Assembly: GCA_030141605.1 (NCBI GenBank)
Contig: JAQGDQ010000332.1
Coordinates: 1-64,000 of the forward strand
Origin: Tubiluchus corallicola
Lineage: Eukaryota; Priapulida; Priapulimorpha; Priapulimorphida; Tubiluchidae
Length of the DNA: 64,000 bases
Direction of reading: 5' to 3'
Shown: in pieces, positions 32,245 through 53,343 of the stretch
Position numbering within the stretch: the first letter of the stretch is position 1
How the letters are laid out: each line of letters begins with the position of its first letter
Made by a program: the position numbers and the translations under genes
Notes under the pieces: model-generated
What the model saw: only the letters and a program-made list of their open reading frames with translations
Told to the model about the DNA's origin: nothing
Database searches by the model: none

Positions 32245-33371
32245 TGTTTTTTTTTTGTTATTATTGGACACTGATAGGCGCTATACAAAATTGGCATCAC
32301 CAAATTTGCTGTAATCATAATGCCAAGAGAGCTTTATGACTTCCTGAGCTCTGCAATAAATGGTGATTTGAAAATGCAACATTAAAATTTACTTCAACAT
32401 TTGCTTTTTCTTTCAACATTAGTCTCACGTACCACCGCCATATTCAAATTATGCCCTTTCGAGACATACATGAACTATTGTGTTAATTTGTGAATAATTT
32501 TCCCTCAAAAAAGTGCTGATAACTTTGCGAGGTTTAAATTGACCACGCCTCCTCTTTTGACCAATTATCCTTTAGGATGCACCTCTTCACTTTGTTGCCA
32601 TGCCGATGGTTTGCCACGTGTCAAGGTCGCTACTGTCAACTCAATGAAGAACCTTCGTAACGCTACTTATGCGACAAAAATCTAGCAGTGCTGGTTTCGT
32701 AAAATTTAGTGATAATTGTTCAACATAAATTATTCTTGAAAAACAATGTTTGCCAAATGTCTTTGGACATATTATTGAGCAGCATTAAATATATCAGTAT
32801 TTACTTTACTGATACACGTGTGACACATACCCAGCACGGCGAACTGCATGGTCATTTTTCTTGGCTATTTGTCTAACCAATTAGTGAAACTTCTTCAAGT
32901 CACTGTCTGCGCTTTTACATTAGAAGCCTCGAGGCCTCCCAGTATGACTCCAGAATGTAAAACCACCGATGTTTCGCAATGAATTAAGACAGTAACAGGC
33001 TAACAGCTAACATAACGTTAGTCTAATTATATCAGTATTAGCTTGACGTCGGGTCTAATCCAGGTCGTTGAGATAGTGGGCTTCTTTAGTATTTAACATT
33101 ATAAACCAATTTGTGACATCTGTAGATAATATCTTTGTTTGTGGCTAATGGCTGCAAGAAAATAATTATGGTAACTTCGATTTAAACAGTCTATTTGTAA
33201 TCAAAAATGTATAAGTAAAAAAAATTCTACTTTTCTAAATAGGCGAAACAGACATGACCATTAATTCTTTATCATCTTTTAAAAGCTAGTAAACTTCTAA
33301 CAAACTTAGTTTATTGGCACTAGATAGAATGAACCCTCAATTACTGGGTTCTAAAACAAAATTTTAACCAA

Positions 33372-33473
33372 AAGAAAAAAATGTGAAAATCCCGAACAGA
33401 GCCTGGAGTTGAACCAGGATCTATTGTGTTGCAAGTCTAACGAAATAACCAATAAACCATTTCCGCCGCACTT
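33372..33473 (-). mobile_element. tRNA-derived SINE / tRNA pseudogene
   Basis: On the minus strand a perfect T-arm (CCTGG-TTCAACT-CCAGG, 33418-33402) follows a tRNA-like body with GGTTTATTGG as a weak box A and an anticodon-loop-like ACTTGCAAC. A T7 run (pol III stop) follows near 33374. The acceptor and anticodon stems do not pair, so this is not a working tRNA. Confidence 0.55.
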
Positions 33474-36400
33474 CAATTGTGATAGTGAAAGATCTCAATT
33501 AAATCGTTGTTATATAGGCCTATAGCTCATCACTCAATCCAGTATTTCTAAGTGTTACTTTTGCCCGTTTATGCAATGGGTGTATAACTAAAAAAATTGT
33601 CTGTGTTATCAAAAAGCGATAACATTAGCAATTTTGCACATAAAGAACATCAGTCACTAAACAAGTGGTGGGAGGACCGGCTGGTCGATTTTGCCAGCTT
33701 TTTAAATAGTAATCGGCGGTTTTCACCTTTATAAAAACAGAGCTTTGATGCATTTATTTTCCTTATTTCTTTCTCATCGTTTCATATAAATAAATATTGA
33801 TTCACTTCTTATAACCGAATGAATTTCAACGTGACCTCTTACGTGAACATATCTCCCGAAATTTTTTATCGAATGATCGGTTTATTCGTATAAAATTAAT
33901 AGCCTGAGAATAACGACACTGTTACATGTCTTTGAAGCTAGAGTTTGCAGTAGAGTTAAAATTGTTCGGCTCATCGCGTAATACCCTCTCTACCTCTACA
34001 TAATCATTTACAGTTCGACATTAAAAAGCGCAGGCCTTGCATTGTATGTAAAACCAACCTGGCACCCACATAAAGCGGACCCAAAATCTGTGTGTGAGAA
34101 AAACACTTAAAAGAAGTACCCAAAAATGCGCCTATTGGAGCTGATTGGAAGGCATCAAGGGACATACGATGTGAACAAAAGAAGAAAGGTTAGACTCTAC
34201 AGTACAAATTTGTTGGAAAATGTAATTGCAATTCTAAAACTCGTTGTGTACTAAACTTTGTAATATAATCTAACATAACATAATATAATTGTAATATTTA
34301 ACCACTGTAAATACTACTACAGTGGTTAATTGTGTATTGTGCTGACGATTATACCCCATGTGCGGGGTTCTGTCTGTGAAGTTTTTTTCATTGTAATGTA
34401 TTGCATTTTTATGTAATGTTCTGTAACTTATAACTGTAATTGTACGGATTGTAAATCGTCAAAGGCACAGACATGCTATTGTTAGTTGCGCAAAGTTACA
34501 TATCTGTAAATTACTAAAGTCTGTGAGAGCGCGCAGGATATGCAACTAAAAATTGTACAACAAAAACTTGCAATCTGGGCTCATACTTTTAGACACGCAA
34601 CTATTTTGTAATACAAACTATTTTTGTTTATTTTCAATACATGAAATTTTTAATTGCGCAACTTAATCAAAACAATAGCTAAATGTAGACGGCAGTGTCT
34701 TGTGAAAAGGTTATGTACTTCTGAAACTAAAAGACGTTAAAAATTATTGGTTTTGTTTCGGTAAATCATCGACTTGTGCTATTATACATCTCTCTTAGAG
34801 AAATAATTAGAGGAAAAACTTGTTTAAATCCAAATAACAGACTCAATGAAATCAAGCAATGTTATTATATTAATACTTAAATATCATTGCATAGTTTTCA
34901 GTGATTTACAAAAATGAGTTGTTATTGTTTTAAGTAGGTTATACATAACTAAGCAATGAGCGCGTTAACCAAAAATAAGATTAACGTTTGCATAATAAGT
35001 TCAGTTTTGTTCACCGACCCGTATCTCAGGTGAGCGCGTTCCACATGATGTGCAGCTGTATTGTGCACGTACAAAAGCAACACAACTTTCTACATGCAAG
35101 AAATATGGCGTCTGACGTATTATGATGTAGGAGAGTCTTGCAACAACTCGCTCGCTTCTGCCAGTAATGTCAGGTAGGAATTTCGAAACACTTTAAACAT
35201 AACTAAAAAGGGATTTTATGCAAAACTGTTGTTTTTAATGTGCTAGTAATCGCCCGTTGGATTTCACAGGCTCTAGACTTGGCTTATAGCTGACTCTAGA
35301 CATCTTTACATCGTCGGATTGTAGGATCAAGACATCGTTTTAATGTCTCCCGGTCAGCTGTACGATTGGACAAGACCGATTTAATAGGAGGCAATTTTGT
35401 TTTAAAGAATGTTAAGAAGCTGTAAAAATAATTTACAGCTGAAAAACTACTATCCCTTCTTATAATGTGATCTGCTCACGAGTGCTTGTGGTGTTGTAAA
35501 AATGCAGAAGAAATATAGTCGTCTACTTAAGAAGAAATGCACCTTGATCAAAATTTGAACAATTGTACGGAATCATTTGCTTTAGTATCACACATTATTG
35601 TAGCGCCTCAATAACTAATAAAAAAATTTGACTAATTTCTGTTGATCATATGACATTATATTGAGTAATTTTTCCAGAAATTTTTTAACAAAAACAAGTT
35701 AGTTGAACACTGAAATTTTATTTGCTTCGGAGACAAAATTGTACTAGCTTGCAGAGATTTCCAGAATTATAGTTTAGACAGCTTACACCCCACTCGATGT
35801 TGAACCAGATACCCAAGCGAACAAACAAGAACAAATATACAAAGCAAACTTAATTGCACCTCATAAACAGAGTTGCAAAAATGAATTCTTGATTGTTCCA
35901 TTTAGAACAGGACTAATGCAAATGCATGATTTTTATTCAAGAAGTTAATTTTATATTTGTCGTGTAGGAGACAGGAAGAACATGAACAGACGTTTATTAG
36001 GTCTTTTGATGATAGTTAACTAAGGTTACCTGAAACGAACACTTGGATCAAAAACTGCTACTAAATCTAGCTATAATTTTAATCACTAATAGTTCTAAAG
36101 CCACATCACTGATATTGCACTGTCCAAGGTCATCATTTATCCCATTTTAAAGAAGCATTCCACATTCAGCGGCTTGTCCTTCGAAAATAAAAAGTGAAAA
36201 AATGTATATATTAGCGTCTTTTCCTAGTTCTCACGAAAATGAATGTTTTTATTAAAGAACAACAAACATGAATTTAAATGAAAGTTAAATGCAAACCGGT
36301 TGCAAAAAATTATGATAAATGCATTTAACTTTGTCTTCTTTTGTCCAAACGAAATCTCCTTGCAACTTCTATCCCACTGAAGAATTTTTATGCTTAAAGT

Positions 36401-36570
36401 CAATATATTACCTATTTGCTCATAGAGGGATCATGTTTTGCCACGTGAATAAGGAGATTTGATTTTTAATGCACCCTGCAACTATTAAACAGTCGGCCGA
36501 ATGTTGGCCGAATTGCAGTTTACAATACCTGGGTGCAGTTTTGCGTTGTCAGTGTGTTACGGTGGATTAT

Positions 36571-36650
36571 ATATTGCTTTCTCACTTTCTTCATAGGTCG
36601 AATTAGAATTACGGCGTAAGGGTTGTCAAAAGGACTGCCAACGCAGCAAC
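36571..36650 (+). promoter_or_regulatory. SLC22 leader: TATA-like sequence and strong splice acceptor
   Basis: TATATAT (36568-36574) is followed by the pyrimidine-rich GCTTTCTCACTTTCTTCATAG ending in AG at 36595-36596, 54 bases before the ATG. The run looks more like a 3' splice site (5'UTR intron or spliced-leader acceptor) than a transcription start, but a TATA promoter cannot be excluded. Confidence 0.4.
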
Positions 36651-45038
<8,388 letters not shown>

Positions 45039-45420
45039 TGTCTCATAATACAGCTGCAAATTATTGCAGATTTAATCTAACGGACGTCTCATAGATCCAT
45101 TTAATTGAATACTGATGGCTTCTTAGCATTTTGTAGCAGGTTGGTAGTGCTAGATTTTCCGAAAGATTCACACAATATACCGCACCATCTAGTGGCATCC
45201 ACCTAATTGAGGAAGGTTATTGGGTAAAAGACGAAAAATTTTTAATATTCATAATAATTAGTGATGATATATTTGCAGGACTTACGAGCTCACATTCGTG
45301 CTTCGACTTCACGTAACAATGTATGCAACTATATAGTATTATGTTATTTTATAGTTATGCTTGTACAGAAACAACTAGATTTGTAGCTAGCGTTAGTAGC
45401 TAGTAGATTAGTTAGTTTGC

Positions 45421-45426
45421 AATAAA
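45421..45426 (+). promoter_or_regulatory. polyadenylation signal AATAAA of SLC22 gene
   Basis: AATAAA about 380 bases after the stop codon, followed by a T-rich run; the best placed signal downstream, giving a 3'UTR near 45039-45445. Confidence 0.6.
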
Positions 45427-45445
45427 ATTTTATTTTCTTAAATGA

Positions 45446-46863
45446 TTGTAACTTTGTGAGTAAAGCTGCAGGTGAGTAAATATGAGAACGTCTATAGAAG
45501 GATATCCTATAAAATTGTGTGCAAATGTTTGTGTTAAAATTTTTCCAAGTTTATTTATGTCATAATGTTCGCTTGCCGTGATTTAAATTATAGCTATTAG
45601 GACTTTTTTGAGATACATTTCCGCAATTAAGATCTGTATTAAAATGCTGGCTTGGACAGTATGAGTTATACTTGTTATGTGCATAGTACATAGTACTTTG
45701 TATTCTGGCATTGTATGAAAGTTCATTTAGTCGACAACATGCCGCTGAAATAGAACAGTGAAATTTTTAATATAGACCTGTCTTATATAGATTTCAGCCT
45801 AACTACTGACTATAACAAAAAGAATGTTTGGATGCAGCGTTTTTGTATACTTAGTGAGTTTCAGAGTAGTACCTAAAATGTGAAATCTGTGCTTAATTGT
45901 GTTTAATGCAAGCGTGACTGTCACGTCAATTTTGTGTTTTCTAGCAAGACACCGGCGATTGCAACACTGTGGTGACAATCGAATGTATGTCACTTTTCGC
46001 CAGTGTGCAAATCGCCTGTGGTACAGTTCGTCAGTGGTATATTTCGCCAGTGGTACACTTTGCCAAAAGTACAGTTCACCAGCGGTACACTTCGTCAGTG
46101 CTACATTTCGCCATTGGTATATTTCAACGGTAAAATTTCTCTGCATTAGTAACTGTTTCTTTTAACAAAATGTTTCAGTTTGCCGGTGATACGTTTCACC
46201 AGTACGCATTTCAGTGGTACACCAATAAAATTCTCTGTTGTATTTTATGACCTTATCCTTTAACAAAATCTTCAGGCTTTGATTACAGTGATTACCACAT
46301 TATTTTGGAAACTCATTGGTAGACTCTAATTAGGCAGTGGGAGATGCATGTTTTCTACCTTTCTGTAATGATTGGCAAACATTAGCGCTAGGACTCATTT
46401 GAAATTGATCCTTTTTATCCTGACTCTTCATGAATTTTAATGAATTTAATAGTGGCCTATTTGTTATTTTCTTTTTCTTCTTCCGGTTCCGTATTTTTAC
46501 GTTTCTACCTTTAATTACAAATGGGAAAAAATGGACTCAGTGCCGCTGACTACAATTTGTATTAAGATAATACCAACAGTAAACTTTTGTGCAAAGCTGC
46601 AGATGATGCTACGTCCGTACCTTTCAGTCGACCTTTTACGGGCAGTTATTTTTTTAAGACAACGTTGCCTTTAACCAAGCATAATAACCAAGATAAGACT
46701 TGGTTATTATCTATCGACGTAAATGTCTAGAGAACTCATGAAGTGTTGATGTTTTTGTAATTTTTATATACATTCTTTTATAGTTTTTTACATATTTTCT
46801 TTTGTAATGTATTTTATAAATCTGTAAATATAAGTACTTTTGTCACAGTCATATGATAACCCT
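45446..46863. other. intergenic region between convergent SLC22 and Ly6-like genes
   Basis: About 1.4 kb between two 3' ends. The only structured element is the degenerate 17-bp repeat at 45985-46215. No coding exon seen. Confidence 0.6.
45985..46215. repeat. degenerate 17-bp minisatellite
   Basis: Variants of a unit like GGTACACTTCGCCAGTG recur in tandem, for example TTCGCCAGTGGTACACT and TTCGTCAGTGCTACATT, then again after a short gap near 46175-46215. The unit is not a multiple of three in any shared frame, so coding is unlikely. Confidence 0.8.
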
Positions 46864-46869
46864 TTTATT
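46864..46869 (-). promoter_or_regulatory. polyadenylation signal AATAAA for Ly6-like gene A
   Basis: AATAAA on the minus strand about 100 bases after the stop codon at 46971. Confidence 0.6.
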
Positions 46870-46970
46870 CAGACCGTCTTAATTTACGCAACAAATAGTT
46901 CTTAAAATTCAAGTACCACACTGCACATTTTTGTTATCAAATATTTCTGTTTTAGCATTTCCTTAATTTC

Positions 46971-48972
46971 TCAAAGAATGTAAACAATCACAGCGAAAAA
47001 AAGTTGATAAATAACTACAAACACTGCCGGTAGGTAACACCACTCAGGTGGCTCCATCTGCGTGACAGAATTACAAAGATTTGTATTGCAATAACAGAAT
47101 ATTACTATTGTTCCGTTGTCAGATGTGGTTGAAGAACAGCCGCTATTCTTTACCACAGGAGAACAGTCTCGACTGATACTCGGTTTACTGTCACCTTCTG
47201 AAACAAGTATTAAACAGAGAAGTATCAAGACTTTGTTATTTATAAAGCGACTAAAGCTGGTATCATCAAACTAATCTTTCTAGAAAGATTTGCTAACTAG
47301 TCAAAATGGTCCTGGTATTTGACATCGCCTGGTATAAGTTTTCGGCCAGAAACAACAAGATGAAAGATGTGAGATTCTGGCTTGTAGTGCGTCAAATTCT
47401 GTTTAAAAAAGCCTTGATCCAGATCAGATTTATGTAAACGACAAGCCAGTCCGGTAATCGCATACATATTTTTCCGATTTAATTTAATTTTGTGTTATGT
47501 ATATCATCGCTCATAAATTTTCTCTGGTATTTTTTCCAAATAATGAATTTTTCATAAATACCCTGACCATATAAGTATGTATTGCATGAATCTCACTGTT
47601 CAGACTAATTTACGAAGGAAAAGTTAAGGCGGCTCGACATGAACAACAAGAACGACTCTCTTAGCTTTCATAGGCTAACAGAGCAAGTCCTTACATAGGA
47701 CTATAGTGCTAAATTATAGTTATATCTCGTCTGTTTCTTGTTGTTGGTTTGCGAACTTTTAAAATAGGAAGCACAAATGATTAAACAAAAATAATTAAAA
47801 GTTCAAAGTAGTGAGACACAAGCAATGGAAGTAATACTTATCAAGGTTTACTCTAAAAGTGGATAAACGTATAACTCCAGCTTAACAGTAATCACATATT
47901 TCTGGCAGTTTTCAGTCCTATTACAAATAGATTGCTCGGTTCTAGTACCATATAGATTACTCTCATGAGCTTTACTAATCTAAAAATCTTATATAATAAA
48001 ACAAATTTTCGATAAAACCAAACAACTTTCCGATACCACCTTATGCTACTATGTATGGCATGCAAATTGCCAAATTGGGTATTTTTTGGTGTTGTATAAC
48101 TCTACAATTGTGTACTTTGGGTCTCTGTAATTGTAGAGTACTGTAAGACAATCTTTGTTACTTACCACTCTTCAAAATAACATGCTTTAAGCATGATTTT
48201 TTCTTGCACTCTTTTTCAGTGGTACCTTCAGGTAAAGCTTCTGGGTCGAGTTCTTCCTTGCAGGCACTAACTTCACAGTGATAACAAGATAAGTCCTTTG
48301 TTCTAGTCTGTGGCTCTGTGGGATCTTGACTGTACGCTATAATGGCAGAACATGCTATCCAAATTAATTGTTATATTTGTTACAGGCAACATTGCTTCAT
48401 GTGGTTTTGGCAAAGTGTAAAGTGAACATAATTCGTGTTTAATCTGACTTTTTCTAAATAAGTTATACGTTACGTAGGCATTATATAAAATGCAGAAAAT
48501 AAATTAGTCACTATATTAAATTAAGCAAGCAACTCTAAAACATGACTTATTTTCAAATTCCCAAAAGTAAAATTGGCATTCAATGAAATGCTTAGTAAAA
48601 TAATATAAGTAAAGCTGACCACTGGTTTTATTATTGCGCTACCTGAACTTCATTTGAAGTTCTATAACATGTAGCAGAAATGCATATCCAAAATCTAAGA
48701 ATTACACACTTTAACTGAACTTACTTTTGCTTTATATATAATGCCTAGGAAATATGTAGAAGAGATTATTTTAGACACTTTACTTGATTTGTTTTGACAC
48801 TACATATAACATCTAAGCAGCCAATAGAATGCCCGGTTTCACACTTTGCCCGTAATTTATTGACAGGCTTAACTAAATCCGACTATGTACGAAAACTGGA
48901 GTACTTACACATTTTTATTATTATATTTTGCAGAGAAAGTGCACTAATAAAAACATAAATAATTTTCTTCAT
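46971..48972 (-). CDS. Ly6/three-finger-like small surface protein A, 3 exons
   Basis: Exons 48972-48909, 48336-48166 and 47197-46971 give 153 residues. Exon 1 encodes a signal peptide (MKKIIYVFISALSL). Exon 2 begins the mature domain with LSCYHC and has six Cys in CxxC and spaced pairs. Exon 3 has RDCSP, SGC and the closing FCYCNTNLCN, the C-x-C-x4-CN end that marks Ly6/uPAR three-finger folds. The last 22 residues are hydrophobic, fitting a GPI-attachment signal or a single membrane segment. Both introns are phase 1, as in the paralogue at 50.9-51.9 kb. Members of this fold bind receptors or channels, but no ligand can be inferred. Exon 1 is the least certain part because it rests only on a signal-like sequence and matching phase. 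Confidence 0.85.
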
Positions 48973-49849
48973 CTTGTCGCAATGTATGTTGCTCGTTCCC
49001 AGGTGACGTGACTAAGAAACGCTAATCTACGTAACAATTATTACGTAATAGTCCAATCACTGCACGGACAATAGTGTCCAATATCAGCGTATTTGAATCA
49101 TGTAGAACATGTAACAAGTAAAAAATTTTGACAACCAACAAACGAAGAGGTTTGTTAAAGGTGACAGCATTGTTAATGCAATTTCTAAAAAATAAAAACG
49201 CTAACAAAGTGACAACATTGTATATGTCAAACTGTTTATTATACACGGCGTTGATATGAAATCGGTGAACTATTCGTATGTTCGTACATCCGTCCATTTA
49301 CTTGGTAGACAATTGGTTGAATAACTTATCGGTTGAGTAATCAAGGCCTAAGGCCTAAAATACAATTCATAATCTACTTGCCGAGCAGCGTCGAGAAGCT
49401 ATCATGATATTTTGTAGATCATCCATAAATTGCATCATTGATCTCAAATAAACAATTTATATAGCTGAACATTAAGGTATGTGACAGTTTTTCAAAAAAT
49501 TCATAGGGACATATTTATCTCAAAACCTTTCACTGACAATCGATATGGGACTAAGACTAATCCTGTTACCAAATTTATTAATTAATTGAAATTATTGGAT
49601 TTATTATCGAAACAGTTTTATTAATGTAAATACATCCTTTGCTTGTGTGCTGAAACTGAGCACATAAAACAGACATGTTTACATTAATGACATGTTTACA
49701 TTTACAGACAAATGAGTTCAATAATAATCATTCTAATATAAAAATATTATTCCACTTTGTATGTAAATGCATTGCAACTTTTCAGTAATTTTAACTTCAC
49801 ATTTTGACATCTGTAGTAATGTAATTTTATCTGTAATTGTTTCTGTTTA

Positions 49850-49985
49850 AGTTATTTTGTGCTACTAGACTGTTGTTTAGGTTTGTGTGTATTAATATTG
49901 TTACGATATTATATATGTATGTGTCTTAACCAATAACATTCAGCCAATAAAATCTAATCTAATCTACACCTAATCTATAATTAAT
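49850..49985 (+). mobile_element. candidate non-LTR retrotransposon 3' tail
   Basis: CCAATAAAATCTAATCTAAT at 49945-49964: a polyadenylation-type hexamer running straight into ATCTA pentamers, as at many LINE 3' ends. No reverse-transcriptase frame is present. Confidence 0.3.
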
Positions 49986-50059
49986 ATAAATTTAATAATG
50001 TAGTTTATTTCATGTTTGACATTAGCATTGCATAAATAATGGTCATATAGAGTTCATCA

Positions 50060-50312
50060 ACCATTTCCCTAACAACCACCTAGCAACTCTCCATTACGTC
50101 ACTAGTGGCTACAGAGCTCACCAACACGTCTCCCTAGCAACTAGACTCCCTGCTACTATTTTGTCTGGCAACCCTGTCACTAACAACCTCTGGCCTAGCA
50201 ACCCCGTTACTCAGCAACTGTTGCCTAGCAATGAAGCTCTCTGCTAACCTGTTACTCTGCAACTAGTCCCTCTGCTACGTGTTGCTTAGCAACTCTGCAG
50301 CCTAGCAACCAA
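50060..50312. repeat. CCTAGCAAC repeat cluster with X-box-like palindromes
   Basis: The nonamer CCTAGCAAC and near variants occur about ten times at irregular spacing. Two form RFX X-box-like palindromes: GTTGCTTAGCAAC (50281-50293) and GTTGCCTAGCAAT (50220-50232). This is either a degenerate minisatellite that happens to look like X-boxes or a regulatory cluster between the two Ly6-like genes. Confidence 0.65.
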
Positions 50313-50586
50313 GTAACTTATTAGTACGGAAAAGCCAGCTCTGTTGAGCTCAGAAAATTACTCCTTCTGGTTCTTTTACTTAATATAACACTATGTGTTA
50401 TGATAATATGTTGTATGTTGTGTTAAACTGTTAATTAAAAATATCTATGTTGTATGTTAAACCACAGCATTTAGATTTGATAATTGCGCAGATTTAACAA
50501 ACTTAATTTGCAATCACAAACATGTGCATACAATAAGAAAATTTTTTAATATTTTTTGTAATCCACTTCAATATATAATTTGTGAA

Positions 50587-50592
50587 TTTATT
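50587..50592 (-). promoter_or_regulatory. candidate polyadenylation signal AATAAA for Ly6-like gene B
   Basis: AATAAA on the minus strand about 300 bases after the stop codon at 50893. Confidence 0.4.
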
Positions 50593-50892
50593 GAGATCGA
50601 AACGCCTTTGTTCGAAGACAATTATTACATGGACTCACACTGCCAAACCCACAAGCCTGTAGTACACTGTAACTTATAAATAACAAAAGTGTTGTGATTT
50701 ACAATAACTTGATGAGAGTAATTTTTAATGTTGCCATATTCGCAACAAAAGTAATGTTCTAATCAAATTACAAGCAAAAAGCTCTCGCCAAATTACACTG
50801 TTTAGCTAGAATTATTGTGTGAATATACTGTACAAAGTTTGGTGACGCGCTTGAGTTTTTCTGAACTACAAAACCTTGACGTGCTTGTTCAG

Positions 50893-51912
50893 TCAGAAAT
50901 TACAAATGATGGCGACAAATGTAACGCAAGCTACTGCTGTTAGGGTCTGTGGCTCCATCTGCGGCGTAAAGTTGCAAAGATTTTCATCACAATAACAAAA
51001 CTTGGTTTTCCCATCGTCCGTTTCGGTGTCAGTGCATCCGTTGCTTTTCTCTTCAGTGGAACAGCCACGTGCAATTAGAGGTTCACGCTCTGAAAATGTT
51101 TTGAATTAAAATAAGTACCGTACGTGCCAAGATAGCGAAACTTATTATTTAATTTAACAATATAATTTGTAATGTAAATGCGTTCTGCAATTTCAGGAAA
51201 GGAAACACAGATATTACATAATTCTCTAAAGAGTTCTGGTGTCTTTTCTCTCAATCTTTGTCGAAATAGCTCTTGCCATGATAAAAAATTACAAAAAATG
51301 AATTGCACGAAAATTACTTACCCCCAACGATAGTGACGTGTTTCATGCAAGACATTTTCTTCTCACACATCATTTCAGTAACCCCATCATCTGTCGCCGA
51401 GAACTCTTGTTTGCAAATCTTGGCAAAGCAGTGATAACAAGTTATGTTTTTTCCTTCTTCCTCAGCAGCAGCAAGAATTCCATTTTTGGAAATCGCTGTG
51501 TCAATATGATTGATATTTTTAATAATGTTGAGCCACTTTTCTGTTTTTCTGTCTACCCGTGTGTCTGTCAGACTGTCTGTCCGTCTATCTGTTCATATTT
51601 ATTTGTACCATTTGGTATGTCTACATCCATGTTTATCTATCTTTTTGTTCAGAGCGAACGACTATCATAATAGAAGTGCACAAGGTTTCATAGACCAGTT
51701 TCTTAGGGCTAGGAAATAACGAATCGTCAAGAGGACTAATATTACTGTTTGATGACCCTATTCAATAAGCATAGATGACAAAAGACTATGCAAAAATTGT
51801 GGTTCTGTCGAAAAACTAAGCGAAAATGTGATTTGATAATGATATACTTACATTTTTTTGCAACTAGATTCAACAGAAATATTAATGCAAGAAAAATGAG
51901 AGTTATTCTCAT
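50893..51912 (-). CDS. Ly6/three-finger-like small surface protein B, 3 exons
   Basis: Exons 51912-51852, 51495-51322 and 51089-50893 give 143 residues. Exon 1 is a signal peptide (MRITLIFLALIFLLNLVA). Exon 2 carries ITCYHC, then KICK, MMCEKK and MSCMKH. Exon 3 carries RGCSTEE, NGC and FCYCDENLCN, the three-finger closing motif. QMEP follows directly, as in gene A, and the protein ends in a hydrophobic tail (TAVACVTFVAIICNF) that fits GPI anchoring. Cys spacing, intron positions and phase-1 introns match gene A, so the pair arose by tandem duplication. A splice-acceptor-like ATTCTATTAG ends 12 bases before the ATG. Function is unknown. Confidence 0.88.
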
Positions 51913-51944
51913 TTTGCACAATTGCTAATAGAATTTTTCGTAAG

Positions 51945-53343
51945 CAGTATTAGTGTTATAGTCCTTATAAACCGTAGCTGAATAACCTGTTAGCGACCGT
52001 AACTATGATTTTCATAAAATGTGGCTATGCAACGTCTAAGCAGCGCATTCTGACGTCATTGTGTGAGTTTCTTCTATGATACGTATGTAATTTGATGATT
52101 ATACTTTGAAGCCATTTATTGAATATTGGTTTTCCTGATGATATAAGACAGATTGGAAGTAGATTGGTATTACCTGATGACATATATAATAGCTCATTGT
52201 GCATTTTCACTGCAGGTATGAAACGGGTACTTTGAAAATTTTTGACTGACTGCAAAGTTGCACTTTTGCTCTCAATCAATTGATCAGAAAAAGGTTAAAA
52301 TGTGTCAACTTTAAACGTATAGTGCATGTTCATTAAAATCACTAACGAGAAAGCCTACTTACGAAGCTTATAAATTTATTTTTTTATCGTTTGAGTGAAA
52401 AAGTGCAGCTTAGCATTACAGCATGCCCCCCCCCCGACTGTTGACAAGGTTTCATCCATTTTTTTATATTTTCTCCATTTCTGCCTGGTTTGATTTTAAA
52501 AAAGTTAGCAGTCTGTTTGTTCTATCACTAAAAATCATTGCTAATCCTGAAACTAAGATAAATTAATTACGCAATTATTTTAAGCTTTAAATTAATTAAA
52601 GAAAATAAATTACAACTTGATACTAATAGTCTATCGTGGGTAAGCTAATTAGCATATTTAGAAATCATTATTGGAACAGCTCTTGAAGATTAATTAATTT
52701 AGAGCCTGCTCTGATCATTGTGGTTAGCTTTTTCTTGTGGTCATGGCACTAAACTTATTTTTTAAAGATGTCTATTTGACATTTTTGCTCAGTTACAAAT
52801 TTTCTACATTGTCATCCCTTTAATCAGGTTTTAAATTTAGTAATTTTGGGTTCATTATGCTACTGTTTAGATTATTTAAGTTTTATTTATTTACATGATT
52901 TACAAATACAACATGTACAAAATAACAAAAATTCAGCACGGCCCGCGTGACGTCGCAGCCACTGTATTTAATCTGCGTCCCAATGATGATCTTTCCCCAG
53001 CGAACTTGTAGCTTACGATATTTGACAAACTGATTAGTGGTGCAAGTAATGGAAACAAACAAGTTTAGGTAATCTGCAATAAAATCTTCAATATGATCAT
53101 CAAGAATCAAAATTCATGTTGAAATACACTAAGGCAATATTGTGTGATTCACTCACTGACTGATTGAATGGATAAAGCAAATTTTGAAAATACCACTCCT
53201 TATCACAATATCAAGTACTCAGTCCGGTTACAGTTATAATGATTATCACAATAATTTTTCGTTCATTCAGCTACTTCAAAGATACGTTATCTAAAACTAT
53301 CGGCCAATTGTTGTTGAGAAAAACTATAACAAGTGTGTTGCAG
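51945..53343. other. intergenic region upstream of Ly6-like gene B and downstream of the Gln-rich gene
   Basis: No coding exon seen. The minus strand has AATAAA-type signals near 52882-52887 about 460 bases after the Gln-rich stop codon. A C9 run lies near 52427. Open frames at 52279-52025 and 53110-52883 show no recognisable domain. Confidence 0.5.

Larger units (their letters stand above)
48973..50586. other. region between the two Ly6-like genes
   Basis: Includes a likely acceptor just upstream of gene A (GCGTTTCTTAG near 49002-49012), a LINE-tail-like segment near 49.8-50.0 kb and the CCTAGCAAC repeat cluster at 50060-50312. No additional three-finger exon was found. Confidence 0.55.
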
